This document shows positions 49,080-57,222 of a stretch of 64,000 nucleotides of DNA, one piece after another. Both the position numbers and the translations under genes were made by a program. The stretch is from the NCBI GenBank assembly GCA_041401985.1, contig JAWKTE010000003.1, positions 1 through 64,000 on the forward strand, written 5' to 3'. Source of the DNA: JACKHA01 sp041401985 (GTDB lineage: Bacteria; Planctomycetota; Phycisphaerae; Phycisphaerales; UBA1924). Positions within the stretch are counted from its first letter, which is position 1. Each line of letters starts with the position of its first letter. A model generated the notes under the pieces. It saw only the letters and a list, made by a program, of their open reading frames with translations. It was not told where the DNA came from and made no database searches.

Positions 49080-49613
49080 TTACGTTCGCGCTGGCGTGGC
49101 CGGGCCTCGGACGTGGGCCAGGGAGGCGGGATCGGTGAGGCGGCCCTGGGCGCGGAGGATGTGCTCGATGGCCTCGCGGACCGCCCCGTGCCCGCCGGGG
49201 GTGGTGGTGGTCCAGGCGGCGGCGGCGCGGACCTCGGGCGTGGCGTCGGCGACAGCGATGGGGTAGCCGACCAGGGCCATAGCAGGAAGGTCGGGCCAGT
49301 CGTCGCCGACGAAGGCGCAGTCGGACAGCGGCGTGGCGAGGCGGGCGGCGGCGTCGCGGACGGCGGCGGCCTTGTCGGGCGCGCCCTGGACGATGTCGGT
49401 CACGCCGAGGCGTTCGAGGCGGTGGCGGGCCGACGCTCCGCCCCGACCTGAGATGACGGCGATGCCCAGACCCAGGGAGCGCCACAGGGCGATGCCGAAG
49501 CCATCGCGGACGTTGAAGCGTCGGGACTCGGTGCCGTGGTCGTCGACGGTGATCGCGCCGTCGGTGAGCACGCCGTCGCAGTCGAGGATGAGGGCGCGGA
49601 TGGTGGTGGGCAT
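49080..49613 (-). CDS. kdsC: KdsC-type HAD phosphatase (Kdo-8-phosphate phosphatase)
   Basis: 177 residues. HAD motif I is LILDCDGVLTDG, motif II is VISGRGG, Lys motif III lies in APDKAAAV, and motif IV is FVGDDWPDLPAM, in the compact capless layout of KdsC. It dephosphorylates 3-deoxy-manno-octulosonate 8-phosphate in Kdo synthesis. The next gene upstream is the isomerase of the same pathway, supporting the assignment. ATG 49613 has TACCCT six nt upstream. A C-terminal tail of ~15 residues is Ala/Pro-rich. Cysteine in the first motif (DCDG) is normal for this family. Confidence 0.9.
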   Translation of the reverse strand: MPTTIRALILDCDGVLTDGAITVDDHGTESRRFNVRDGFGIALWRSLGLGIAVISGRGGASARHRLERLGVTDIVQGAPDKAAAVRDAAARLATPLSDCAFVGDDWPDLPAMALVGYPIAVADATPEVRAAAAWTTTTPGGHGAVREAIEHILRAQGRLTDPASLAHVRGPATPART

Positions 49614-49619
49614 GTGGGG

Positions 49620-49625
49620 AGGGTA
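49620..49625 (-). promoter_or_regulatory. -10 hexamer 6 nt before kdsC
   Basis: TACCCT on the minus strand, CCCCAC, then ATG 49613. The -35 position falls in a palindromic repeat and is not a consensus match. Confidence 0.45.
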
Positions 49626-49635
49626 CCGCGGTGTG

Positions 49636-49663
49636 GCATGGCTGCAGCCCGGGGCAGCCATGC
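49636..49663. repeat. GCATGGCTGC palindrome
   Basis: 10-bp arms GCATGGCTGC/GCAGCCATGC with an 8-nt loop, upstream of kdsC. It is a shorter relative of the element at 49717-49746. Confidence 0.75.
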
Positions 49664-49716
49664 GTTCGCCTCGCGTGGTTCGTGGGCTTGTGTGGTTCGG
49701 GGGTCAGTCGTGCATC

Positions 49717-49746
49717 GGCATGGCTGTGCAGAGCCACAGCCATGCC
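49717..49746. repeat. GGCATGGCTGTG palindrome
   Basis: 12-bp perfect arms with a CAGAGC loop, between kdsD and kdsC. The same arms flank the insertion sequence at 62111-63147. Confidence 0.85.
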
Positions 49747-49842
49747 ACCCATCGGGCGTCGGTTCGCGCATCGGCACCGAGAAACGCCGCAGAGCCGGCG
49801 TGTCTCGGTGGCACGGTTGGGCGTCAACCTCAGGCTGGGGCG

Positions 49843-50934
49843 TCAGTCGCGCACGAGCCGCATCGTGATGAGGTCCTGGACGTCGAGGATGCCCACGGGC
49901 TGGCCCACGTCGTCGACGACGGGGATCTCGTCCTGGCGGAACTCGCGGACCATGTGGACCGCGTCGCGGACCAGGGCCGAGGCGGGCAGGGTTCGCGGCG
50001 TGCGGGTCATGACGGACTCGATTGGGCGGGTCAGGGCGGCTGGGTCGCGCCCGACCAGGCGACGCAGGTCGCCGTCGGTGAAGATGCCGGTAAGGCGCCC
50101 GGCGGCGTCGACGACGACCAAGGCACCCGGGCGGCGGGCGTTGTGGTCGGTGCGTGAGAGGGCCTGGGCGACGGTGAGGCCCTCGGGAACGAGGGGGAGG
50201 TTCTCGCCGGCGCGGAAGCGGAGGATCTCGACGACCGGGCGGAGCAGGCCGCCGAGCGCGCCGCCGGGGTGGCGTCGGCGGAAGTCGTCGTCGGTGAAGC
50301 GTCGGCGGCGTGCGGCGGCCAGGGCCAGGGCGTCGCCCAGCGCCATGGTCGCGGTGGTGGATGAGGTCGGGGCGACGAACGCGGGCTCGCCGGCCTCACG
50401 CTCGAGCGGGATGCGGAGGGCGACGGTGGCGAGGCGCTCGAGGCTGGAGGGGGTGGGGGGCGCGGCCGGCGGGGCTGCGGTGATGGCGATGATTGGCAGG
50501 CCGTCCTGGCGGAGGATGCCGGCGAGGTTGACGACCTCCTCGGTCTCGCCGGACTTGGAGAGGCAGATGACGGTGTCGTGGGCGCGGAAGCGACCCAGGT
50601 CGCCGTGGGCGGCCTCGGCGGGGTGGACGGCGTGGGCGGGAATGCCCAGGGAGGCAAGGGTGGCGGCGATCTTGGCCCCGACGAGGCCCGACTTGCCCAG
50701 GCCCGAGACGATGACCGAGGCGTTCGAGTCGGCGCAGGCGACGACGAGATCGACGGCACGGTCGAACGCCTCGCGCCCGTCGGTTTCGAGCCACGCTGCG
50801 AGGGCGACCAGCGCGGCGGACTGGGCGGCGAGCGTGGCCGCGGCGAAGGCGGCGTCGGGGGCCGCGTCGGGGCCGCCTTCCGGGACGGGGCTGGCGTCGT
50901 GGCGCGCCGGTGTCGGCGCGTTCGGGGCTGGCAT
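49843..50934 (-). CDS. kdsD: Arabinose-5-phosphate isomerase (SIS plus two CBS domains)
   Basis: 363 residues. The SIS domain at about 40-200 contains VIVSGLGKSGLVGAKIAATLASLG, HPAEAAHGDLGRF, and ICLSKSGETEEVVNL, then TSSTTATMALGDALA. Two CBS repeats follow (from about 230; GIFTDGDLRRL and DEIPVVDDVGQPVGILDVQDL). It converts ribulose-5-phosphate to arabinose-5-phosphate, the first committed step to Kdo. kdsC lies downstream on the same strand. It is divergent from scpA with overlapping promoters. The start at ATG 50934 is preceded by TACCCT at six nt. A ~12-residue Ala/Pro insertion in the SIS domain (APPAAPPTPSS) is unusual. Confidence 0.94.
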   Translation of the reverse strand: MPAPNAPTPARHDASPVPEGGPDAAPDAAFAAATLAAQSAALVALAAWLETDGREAFDRAVDLVVACADSNASVIVSGLGKSGLVGAKIAATLASLGIPAHAVHPAEAAHGDLGRFRAHDTVICLSKSGETEEVVNLAGILRQDGLPIIAITAAPPAAPPTPSSLERLATVALRIPLEREAGEPAFVAPTSSTTATMALGDALALAAARRRRFTDDDFRRRHPGGALGGLLRPVVEILRFRAGENLPLVPEGLTVAQALSRTDHNARRPGALVVVDAAGRLTGIFTDGDLRRLVGRDPAALTRPIESVMTRTPRTLPASALVRDAVHMVREFRQDEIPVVDDVGQPVGILDVQDLITMRLVRD

Positions 50935-50940
50935 TGCGGT

Positions 50941-50950
50941 AGGGTACACT
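50941..50950. promoter_or_regulatory. Overlapping divergent -10 boxes (kdsD and scpA)
   Basis: On the minus strand TACCCT (50941-50946) stands six nt before the kdsD ATG. On the plus strand TACACT (50945-50950) lies 52 nt before scpA. The two hexamers share two bases, so simultaneous use is unlikely. Confidence 0.5.
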
Positions 50951-51002
50951 CGATCGGACGGACCGAGGCCCGCGGGACTGCGGCAGGATTGGGAGCGCAC
51001 GG

Positions 51003-51914
51003 ATGGTTGAGGACTACTGCGTCCGGCTCGACGCGTTCGAGGGGCCGCTGGACCTGCTGCTGCACCTGATCCGGCGGGCGGAGGTCGATATCCACGACAT
51101 CCCGGTGGCCCAGATCGCGGGGCAGTACGTCAAGCACCTGGAGCAGGTGCACACGATCGACATCGACCTGGCGGGCGAGTTCTTGGTGATGGCTGCCACG
51201 CTGATGGAGGTCAAGAGCCGGATGCTGTCGCCGCGGCCGGAAGGCGAGGGCGAGGCGGAAGGCGAGCGGGGCGGGCGGCCTGGGGACGGCGTCGATCCAC
51301 GCGCGGACCTGGTGCGGCAACTGCTGGAGTACAAGCGGCACCGGGACGCGGCCGATGCGCTGGAAGAGCGGCGGATGACGTGGGAGCGGCGCTTTCCGGC
51401 GGGGCACGCGGGAATCGACAAGGAGGCGATCGCCGAGGCCGCGGCGCGGGTGCAGGCCGGTGGCGGCGGGGACATGGGCGAGGACGCCGGGCCCGGCGGC
51501 CTGGACATGGAGGACCTGTCGCTGGGCGACCTGGTCGAGGCGTTCGCGCAGGTGATCGCGGCGGTGAACTTCGATCGCCTTGGCGACCACCAGATCACGT
51601 TCGACGACACGCCGATGGAACTGCACCAGGCGGACATCCTGGATCGGCTCACGCGGGAGGGGACGGGCGGCGAGTTGGCGCTGCCGCGGGTGTTCGAGGG
51701 GCGGAGCCGTTCGGAGATGGTGGGGCTGTTCATCGCGACGCTGGAACTGGTCAAGCAGCGTCGCCTGCGGGTGCGGCAGGGCGGGGTGGGAGAGTCGATC
51801 GTGCTGTGCCGGGTGGATGAGTCGGAGGTGGACCCGGCGGCGGACGCGGGCGGGGTCAGTGGCGGTGCGGATGGCGAGGGGACTACCCACGTGGAAAGCC
51901 GGCGTCGTTCGTGA
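51003..51914 (+). CDS. scpA: Segregation and condensation protein A
   Basis: 303 residues. N-terminal CVRLDAFEGPLDLLLHLIRRAEVDIHDIPVAQIAGQYV is the ScpA signature that binds SMC, and GEFLVMAATLMEVKSRMLSP follows. The C-terminal winged-helix part is present (FEGRSRSEMVGLFIATLELVKQRRLRVRQ). The middle is extended by ~60 Gly/Ala/Glu-rich residues. It forms the kleisin of the SMC-ScpAB condensin complex. GGGAG precedes ATG 51003. The last 32 bases overlap the antisense 3' end of the PIN-domain gene. Confidence 0.93.
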   Translation: MVEDYCVRLDAFEGPLDLLLHLIRRAEVDIHDIPVAQIAGQYVKHLEQVHTIDIDLAGEFLVMAATLMEVKSRMLSPRPEGEGEAEGERGGRPGDGVDPRADLVRQLLEYKRHRDAADALEERRMTWERRFPAGHAGIDKEAIAEAAARVQAGGGGDMGEDAGPGGLDMEDLSLGDLVEAFAQVIAAVNFDRLGDHQITFDDTPMELHQADILDRLTREGTGGELALPRVFEGRSRSEMVGLFIATLELVKQRRLRVRQGGVGESIVLCRVDESEVDPAADAGGVSGGADGEGTTHVESRRRS

Positions 51915-52290
51915 GGACTTCGACGCCGAGGCGGTTTGCGATCGCGCGGATCAGGCAGTCGGCGAGGTGGCGGGGTTTGCCGTCCGGAGGCACGCGGCGG
52001 ACGAGCCGCTCAGCCTCGGTCCAGTCTTCGGCTCTCACGCCTCTCTGTCGCTTGGCGGCAAGGTCGAGCACCTCGAACTGGTCGAGGAACGCGTCATACA
52101 GCCTCAGTTCCTGCTTCGTTCGGGCGCCGGATAGGAACTCGAGTCGGATCGGAGAGAGGATGCCGCCGGACCCCATTGTGTTGAGGAACTGCTTCGCACG
52201 CTCCCGCGCTTCCGTGAGGGACTGCGGCGGCCCGTGGCGGTTCCACGCGCCGATCAGGTAGTTTGTGTCGAAGACTCGTCCAACTGCCAT
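51883..52290 (-). CDS. PIN-domain protein (VapC-like ribonuclease)
   Basis: 135 residues. The four-acid PIN pattern is visible: Asp in VFDTNYLIG (~8), Glu in IRLEFLSG (~51), Asp in KPRHLADCLIRAIA (~110) and Asp in VLTNDAGF (~129). Such proteins are usually toxins of type II toxin-antitoxin pairs that cleave tRNA or rRNA. The gene immediately upstream (6-nt gap) is the obvious antitoxin candidate although it has no known antitoxin domain. The 3' end overlaps scpA in antisense. It has a lower GC and different codon feel from its neighbours, consistent with transfer. Confidence 0.82.
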   Translation of the reverse strand: MAVGRVFDTNYLIGAWNRHGPPQSLTEARERAKQFLNTMGSGGILSPIRLEFLSGARTKQELRLYDAFLDQFEVLDLAAKRQRGVRAEDWTEAERLVRRVPPDGKPRHLADCLIRAIANRLGVEVLTNDAGFPRG

Positions 52291-52296
52291 GGAGTT

Positions 52297-52728
52297 TCAC
52301 GCCGCGAGTTTGCGGGCGACGGAGTTGAACTGCTTGGCCCAGGCGCGGAGGTGGCTGGCCATCTGGCGACCGTCGACGCGCTTGATCGCGGAGTATGCGA
52401 CAACGACCTTCCAGCCCTTCGGGGCGTTGATCTCCTGGATGTGGGGCCAGAGGTCCGCGTCGATCCCGACGGGGATGTCGTCGGCCGCGGCCCGGAGCGC
52501 GTCGCGCAGGAACTCGGAGTGTTCGGTGAGCCACGTCTGGGCTTCAGACTCGGAAGCAGGTCCCTTTCCCCGAACCGTGCAGCGAATGTCGATAAACCAC
52601 TCTAGTGCCGGATCGGGTTCCGGCGAGCCGGCCTGGAGGTGCTGGAGCAATCGTGCTCCGTCGACGGAAAAGCCGGTGCGGATGCCCCCATCCACGCGCT
52701 TCTGGCGATAGATCTCGATCTTGGCCAT
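52297..52728 (-). CDS. Unknown protein encoded upstream of the PIN gene (possible antitoxin)
   Basis: 143 residues. IEIYRQKRVDGGIRTGFSVDGARLLQHLQ, then LEWFIDIRCTVRGKG, an alpha-helical middle (ESEAQTWLTEHSEFLRDALRAAADDIP), and WKVVVAYSAIKRVDGRQMASHLRAWAKQFNSVARKLAA. I recognise no DNA-binding or antitoxin family. It is followed after 6 nt by the PIN gene. Its size is large for an antitoxin (143 versus a usual 70-90), so it could instead be an immunity-like or target-modifying partner. GGAG precedes ATG 52728. Confidence 0.72.
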   Translation of the reverse strand: MAKIEIYRQKRVDGGIRTGFSVDGARLLQHLQAGSPEPDPALEWFIDIRCTVRGKGPASESEAQTWLTEHSEFLRDALRAAADDIPVGIDADLWPHIQEINAPKGWKVVVAYSAIKRVDGRQMASHLRAWAKQFNSVARKLAA

Positions 52729-52810
52729 GCGACGCTCCAGCGGCGGTGTTCCCCTCGGCGGGCGAAGTCCAGCGGCAATAGTATCGCGGCCGTGCCGGGG
52801 TTCCGTCGGG

Positions 52811-52839
52811 TTGACATTCCGCTCGGCCCGCGCTTCACT
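52811..52839 (+). promoter_or_regulatory. Promoter of lpxB
   Basis: TTGACA (52811-52816), 17-nt spacer, TTCACT (52834-52839), five nt to GTG 52845. The best -35 match among the start-proximal promoters in this window. Confidence 0.65.
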
Positions 52840-52844
52840 CGCGC

Positions 52845-54092
52845 GTGACCGTGTCGCCGCATGTGGCCGAGACTCCGCCTGAATCCGGGGCGTCGCGCGC
52901 CGGAGGGGAGCGCCCCCGGGCCGTGCTGTTCACGGCGTTCGAGCCCAGCGGCGACGACCACGCGGCGGCGGCGATCGCGGCGCTGCGGCAGATGGCGCCG
53001 GACGTGAAGATCTACGCCTGGGGCGGGCCGAAGATGGCCGCTGCCGGGGCGGAGGTCGTCGAGCAGACCGGGCACGACGCGGTGATGGGGATGCCGGGGC
53101 TGAAGAAGATCCGGGAGCACCGGAAGATCAACGCCCGCATCGCCAGGTGGCTTAGGGCCAACCCGGTGGATGTGCATGTCCCGGTGGACTCGCCGGCGGC
53201 GAACTTTCCCATCTGTCGGATCGCAAGGCAGGTCGCCGCGGACCAGGGGCTGCGGATCGTCCACCTTGTGGCGCCACAGATCTGGGCATGGGGGCAATGG
53301 CGCATCCACAAGTTGCGTCGCCTGACGGACCTGGTGCTGTGCCTGCTGCCGTTCGAGGAGGCGTGGTTCAAGGAGCGGGGCGTGCCGGCGCGGTTCATCG
53401 GGCACCCGCTGTTCGACCCCGCGCACGCGCCGACGCCCGCGACGCTCGAGGCCTCTGACCTGGCCGACGGGCCGGTGCGGGTGGCGCTGATGCCCGGCTC
53501 GCGCCCGGCGGAGATCGCCAACAACTTCCCGCTGATGCTGCCGGTGTTCCGTTCGCTGACCGAGGACCGCCCGGGGCTGGTCGGCACCGTGGCGGCCACG
53601 ACGCCGGCGGTTGCGGAGCGTCTGAAGCAGATCGCGTCGGAGAACGGCGGGTGGCCTGAGAACCTGCGGGTGGTTTCGGGTCGGACCGACGCGGTGATCG
53701 GCTGGTGCACGATGGCGCTGGTGGTGAGCGGGACGGTGACGCTGCAGATCGCGCGCCAGGAGCGCCCGATGGTGGTGTTCTACAAGAGCAACCCGCTGCC
53801 CTACATGCTGCTGGGGCGGTGGGTGCTCAAGACGGAGTTCTTCACGCTGCCGAACCTGATCGCGGCCCGGGAGATCGTGCCGGAACTGGTGCCGCACTTC
53901 GCCGGGCCGGAGCCGATCCTGGCCGCGGCGCGGGAACTGCTGGCATCGCCCGAGGCGGTGGCGAGGCAGGTCGAGGAACTGCGGAAGGTGGTGCGCCAGT
54001 TCGAGGGGCACCGGGCCGGGCATGAGGCGGCGGCGGCGATCTGCGAGGTGCTCGAGGGCCGGGCCGCCGGATCACCCGTCGGCGGCGACTGA
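52845..54092 (+). CDS. lpxB: Lipid-A-disaccharide synthase
   Basis: 415 residues, GT19 family. VLFTAFEPSGDDHAAAAIAALRQ, WGGPKMAAAGAEVVEQTGHDAVMGMPGLKKI, HLVAPQIWAWGQWRIHKLRRLTDLVLCLLPFE, and VALMPGSRPAEIANNFPLML are the LpxB landmarks, with FYKSNPLPYMLLGRWVLKTEFFTLPNLIAARE near the end. It joins UDP-diacylglucosamine with lipid X in lipid A synthesis. The usual GExSGD start is FEPSGDD, and VDSPAANFPI replaces the common IDxPDFNL. It starts at GTG 52845 behind a strong promoter. LpxB plus the Kdo genes show an LPS-type outer membrane. Confidence 0.9.
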   Translation: MTVSPHVAETPPESGASRAGGERPRAVLFTAFEPSGDDHAAAAIAALRQMAPDVKIYAWGGPKMAAAGAEVVEQTGHDAVMGMPGLKKIREHRKINARIARWLRANPVDVHVPVDSPAANFPICRIARQVAADQGLRIVHLVAPQIWAWGQWRIHKLRRLTDLVLCLLPFEEAWFKERGVPARFIGHPLFDPAHAPTPATLEASDLADGPVRVALMPGSRPAEIANNFPLMLPVFRSLTEDRPGLVGTVAATTPAVAERLKQIASENGGWPENLRVVSGRTDAVIGWCTMALVVSGTVTLQIARQERPMVVFYKSNPLPYMLLGRWVLKTEFFTLPNLIAAREIVPELVPHFAGPEPILAAARELLASPEAVARQVEELRKVVRQFEGHRAGHEAAAAICEVLEGRAAGSPVGGD

Positions 54093-54239
54093 CCGACAGT
54101 CGGCAAGCCCGCCGGTGCCGGCGGGGCGGCCTCCCGCAACCCGTACCCGACATTGCTGTACCATGCCCCACCGCGCCGTGCCGGCGCGGCGCTGTGGCGT
54201 TGACCCGCCCGACCCGAGCCCCTCCCCCAGGAGAATCCG

Positions 54240-56303
54240 ATGGACCGCCCCCGCCCGTTCGATCTTCGCCTCACGCTCGGCCTCGCGGCGTCGGCCGGCA
54301 CGATGTTCGGACTGCTCGGCGGCTGCGCGGGAAGCACGGCCCGGACCCCGTCGCGCTCGCTGCCCACGCTGGGCAACATGGCGGTGGTGGACGAGGTCGA
54401 GGTCGAGGCCCCGGCCATCCCGATGGGCAACCCCGCCACGGTGCGCCGCATTCTGGATGAGGGGATGCACCGCAACCAGGTGATGGAGCACCTGACCCAC
54501 TTCTGCACGACCTTCGGCCCGCGGCTCACCGGGTCGAGCAATCTGGAGAACGCCCAGCGGTGGGCGGTGGGGCGTCTGGGCGACTGGGGGATGTCCAACC
54601 CGCGCCTGTGGGAGTGGGGGACGATCCCGGTGCGGTTCGATCGCGTCGCGTCGAGCGCAAACGTGGTGACGGTGGCCCCGAACGGGCAGGCGTCGGTCGA
54701 TCGCGAGATGGCCCACTCCACGCTGGCGTGGTCGATCGGGACCGACGGCCCGGTCCGCGGGCGCGTGCTGAAGATGCCCCAGACGCTGGCGGAACTCGAA
54801 GCGTCGCGGGGCGACATCGCCGGGTCGTGGATGCTCATCGCCCCGCCGTCGGGTGCGCGCCAGGGCATCCGCGGCGTGGGCGGGAACATGAACACGCGGT
54901 ACGGCGCACGCCGCGAGGCCCGCGAGGTGCTGGCCCGGGGCGAGTCGTCGCCGACGCGCGTCCCGCCGCCCCAGGGTCCGGGCGTGTCGGACCAGTTCCC
55001 CGTGACGGGTCGCTGGACCGGCACGGTCCAGCACGCGGACCTGCCCGATGGCTCGACGCCGATCGTCGTGAACGTCGCGCGGTTCCGGCGGAACTACATC
55101 GTGACCGTGGAGATGACCGAGATGGGGGCCGACGAGCGCGGGCGCGACGTCGAGTTCAACGAAGAGACCAACGCCCTCTCGTTCACCTGGACCACGCCCG
55201 TCGGCGACACGAAGACGACCCTGACGCTCGACGGCGACATGCTCACGGGCTCGGCCGCCCAGAACGGCGGGCAGGCCACCGCCGACGACCCCGCCGCCGG
55301 GGCGACCTGGACGCTCTCGCGCGTCGACCCGAACCAGAGCGGCGAACTGATCGACAACGAGGCGTACATCCTCGAGCAGGTGCTGGCCGCCGGGCCGGCG
55401 GGGTTCGTGTCGTCGTCGAACGACGAGCGGGTGTGGACGACCTCGGCCGGCGGGTGGCGTGATCTGGACCTCGACGCGATGCCGCGGGACATCGAGGTCG
55501 GCATCTCGATGCCCGACTACGACTACATCAACTCGCGTCTGGCCGACGGGCAGGACGTGAACGTCGAGGTCAACCTCGACCACCGTCTGATCGAGGGCCC
55601 GATCCCGGTGTACAACGTGATCGCGGAGATCCCGGGCACGGACCTGGCCGACGAGGTTGTGATCATCTCGGCCCACTTCGACTCGTGGAACGGTCCCGGC
55701 TCGATGGGCACGACCGACAACGGCACGGGCTCGGCGGTGATGCTGGAGGCGGCCCGGATCCTGCGGGCCGTGGATGCCCGTCCGCGCCGCACCATCCGCC
55801 TCGTGCTGTGGTCGGGTGAGGAGCAGGGGCTGCTCGGCTCGCGAGCCTATGTGGCAAGCCTGTCCGAAGCCGAGCGGGCCAAGATCAGCGTGTGCTTCGT
55901 GGACGACGGTGGGACCAACTACCAGGGCGGGCTACCCACGCCGGACATCATGATTCCGTACCTCTCCGCCGCGACCGCGCCGATCAACAACCTCTTCTAC
56001 TCCGAGACCGACGGGAAGTACCTGAACGTCAATGTCCACTCGTCGGGCAACCGCATCCCGCCGGGCGGCTCGTCGGACCACGCCTCGTTCAACGCCGTCG
56101 GCATCCCCGGGTTCTTCTGGGACGAGGTCGGGCGGGCCAACTACGGCTACGGCTGGCACACGCAGCACGACCGGCTGGACCTTGCGATCCCCGAGTACCT
56201 GATGCAGTCGTCGACGAACACGGCCGTGACGGCGTACAACCTCGCGTGCGCACCGACGCTGCTGCCGCGGCCTGGGCAGGAGCAGGCCAGCGCGGGGGAG
56301 TGA
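54240..56303 (+). CDS. M28-family zinc metallopeptidase, lipoprotein
   Basis: 687 residues. MDRPRPFDLRLTLGLAASAGTMFGLLGGC gives a lipobox. The peptidase domain (about residues 450-670) contains the di-zinc ligands: AHFDSW, TTDNGTGSAVMLEAAR, WSGEEQGLLGS, FVDDGG, and WHTQHDRLD. An N-terminal helical/PA-like region (100-225) is interrupted at about 245-365 by a beta-rich insert (GRWTGTVQHADLPDG, then LTLDGDMLTGSAAQNGG) similar to small beta-barrel domains found in planctomycete hydrolases. It would act as an aminopeptidase or carboxypeptidase on the periplasmic or outer surface. AGGAG precedes ATG 54240. The GAGCCGGGGCG repeat at 56344-56368 serves as terminator. Confidence 0.9.
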   Translation: MDRPRPFDLRLTLGLAASAGTMFGLLGGCAGSTARTPSRSLPTLGNMAVVDEVEVEAPAIPMGNPATVRRILDEGMHRNQVMEHLTHFCTTFGPRLTGSSNLENAQRWAVGRLGDWGMSNPRLWEWGTIPVRFDRVASSANVVTVAPNGQASVDREMAHSTLAWSIGTDGPVRGRVLKMPQTLAELEASRGDIAGSWMLIAPPSGARQGIRGVGGNMNTRYGARREAREVLARGESSPTRVPPPQGPGVSDQFPVTGRWTGTVQHADLPDGSTPIVVNVARFRRNYIVTVEMTEMGADERGRDVEFNEETNALSFTWTTPVGDTKTTLTLDGDMLTGSAAQNGGQATADDPAAGATWTLSRVDPNQSGELIDNEAYILEQVLAAGPAGFVSSSNDERVWTTSAGGWRDLDLDAMPRDIEVGISMPDYDYINSRLADGQDVNVEVNLDHRLIEGPIPVYNVIAEIPGTDLADEVVIISAHFDSWNGPGSMGTTDNGTGSAVMLEAARILRAVDARPRRTIRLVLWSGEEQGLLGSRAYVASLSEAERAKISVCFVDDGGTNYQGGLPTPDIMIPYLSAATAPINNLFYSETDGKYLNVNVHSSGNRIPPGGSSDHASFNAVGIPGFFWDEVGRANYGYGWHTQHDRLDLAIPEYLMQSSTNTAVTAYNLACAPTLLPRPGQEQASAGE

Positions 56304-56334
56304 AGCCAGATTTCAGCCCTTGAATCAGCGGAGA

Positions 56335-56363
56335 GCGCGCGAGCCGGGGCGTCCCCGCCCCGG
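56335..56363. repeat. GAGCCGGGGCG palindromic repeat, single copy
   Basis: A full copy of the family seen at 15218-15387 and 48832-49016, located 31 nt after the M28 gene. Confidence 0.85.
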
Positions 56364-56368
56364 TTTTT
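56344..56368 (+). terminator. Terminator formed by the repeat
   Basis: Stem CCGGGGCG/CGCCCCGG (56344-56351 with 56356-56363), TCCC loop, then TTTTT. The repeat itself supplies the hairpin. Confidence 0.8.
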
Positions 56369-56369
56369 C

Positions 56370-56531
56370 TCATGTCGCGTCGGGCTGCAGGTACAACTCG
56401 ATCGCTTCGCCGATGTTGGCAATGGCCTCGTCGCGTGTGGTTCCGGCGGACGCGCAGCCAGGCAACTCGGGCACCCACGCGGCCCAGTCGCCGGACTCGT
56501 AATCCTGTTCCAGAACGATCTTCCAGTCCAC
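56370..56531 (-). CDS. HicB-like antitoxin-type small protein
   Basis: 53 residues, starting VDWKIVLEQDYESGDWAAWVPELPGCASAGTTRDEAIANIGEAIELYL. The PELPGCxSxGxTxxEAxxNIxEAI pattern is the HicB N-terminal partial-RNase-H-fold motif. It lacks the C-terminal DNA-binding helix of full antitoxins. GTG 56531 is six nt after TACACT, which fixes the start. No HicA toxin gene is adjacent (the upstream 128 nt hold a palindromic repeat). It may be an orphan regulator. Confidence 0.78.
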   Translation of the reverse strand: MDWKIVLEQDYESGDWAAWVPELPGCASAGTTRDEAIANIGEAIELYLQPDAT

Positions 56532-56537
56532 TCGATT

Positions 56538-56543
56538 AGTGTA
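56538..56543 (-). promoter_or_regulatory. -10 hexamer 6 nt before the HicB-like GTG
   Basis: TACACT on the minus strand, AATCGA, then GTG 56531. No consensus -35. Confidence 0.5.
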
Positions 56544-56576
56544 CGGGCGGCGCGACCGGCGTCGTCCGTTGATCGG

Positions 56577-56616
56577 CACCGACTTGCTCCGCGGACTGCG
56601 CAAGTCGGTGGCACGG
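56577..56616. repeat. CACCGACTTGC palindromic repeat, copy 1
   Basis: Arms CACCGACTTGC and GCAAGTCGGTG around a CTCCGCGGACTGC core. The same unit occurs in reverse orientation at 63229-63268, with a diverged relative near 63349-63400. Confidence 0.75.
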
Positions 56617-56659
56617 CAACTCGCGCCAGCCGCGCGCGAGCACACTTCGGGGCAGACGA

Positions 56660-57151
56660 TCAGGCCTCCGCCGCCAGACTCTCCAGCGCGCCGTCCACGA
56701 GTTTGTACGACTCGATCCCGGTCTTCGGCCCCGCGCCGAGGCGCTCGTAAAACCGGATGGCCGCGGCGTTGCCCGAGACCACCGACCAGTGCATGCCCGT
56801 GCACCCGCGCTCGAGGGCAACGCGGGCCAGGGCGGCCATGGCCAGCCGCCCGAGGCCGCGGGACCGGTGCGCCTTGAGGATGCAGATGTCCTCGAGGTAC
56901 AGCCAGCTCTCGCCGGAGAACGTGCTGGGGTGGAGGTAGAACCACGCGTGCCCGACGCCGACCGGCGGCGTCGCGTCCTCCTCGATGATGACGCACTCGC
57001 CCAGCGGGCGCGGACCGGTGAGCAGCGACCACAGCATCTCCGGCGTGGCGGTCACGCTGTCGGGGCGGCCCTCGACCGCGGCGAGTTGGCGTGTGCCCTC
57101 GAGCACGAGCGGCATGTCGGACTCGACGACCGGGCGGAGGCGGATGGGCAT
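56660..57151 (-). CDS. GNAT family N-acetyltransferase
   Basis: 163 residues. MPIRLRPVVESDMPLVLEGTRQLAAVEG opens a GNAT fold. The acetyl-CoA loop is LKAHRSRGLGRLAMAALARVALERG (Q/RxxGxG/A-like), followed by VVSGNAAAIRFYERLGAGP, the common closing motif. ATG 57151 gives the canonical IRLRP start. It is divergent from the methyltransferase gene. The substrate is unknown; similar enzymes acetylate small amines such as diamines. Confidence 0.88.
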   Translation of the reverse strand: MPIRLRPVVESDMPLVLEGTRQLAAVEGRPDSVTATPEMLWSLLTGPRPLGECVIIEEDATPPVGVGHAWFYLHPSTFSGESWLYLEDICILKAHRSRGLGRLAMAALARVALERGCTGMHWSVVSGNAAAIRFYERLGAGPKTGIESYKLVDGALESLAAEA

Positions 57152-57222
57152 GGGCGATTGTTGCGGGGCGAGACCGCCCGGCTGCCTCAAGCCGCCGGCG
57201 GGCATCGGCCGATGCACCCGGC

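Noticed and set aside
56532..56659. HicA toxin gene next to the HicB-like ORF
   Set aside because: The space is occupied by a palindromic repeat and no HicA-like GSH motif is present in any frame.
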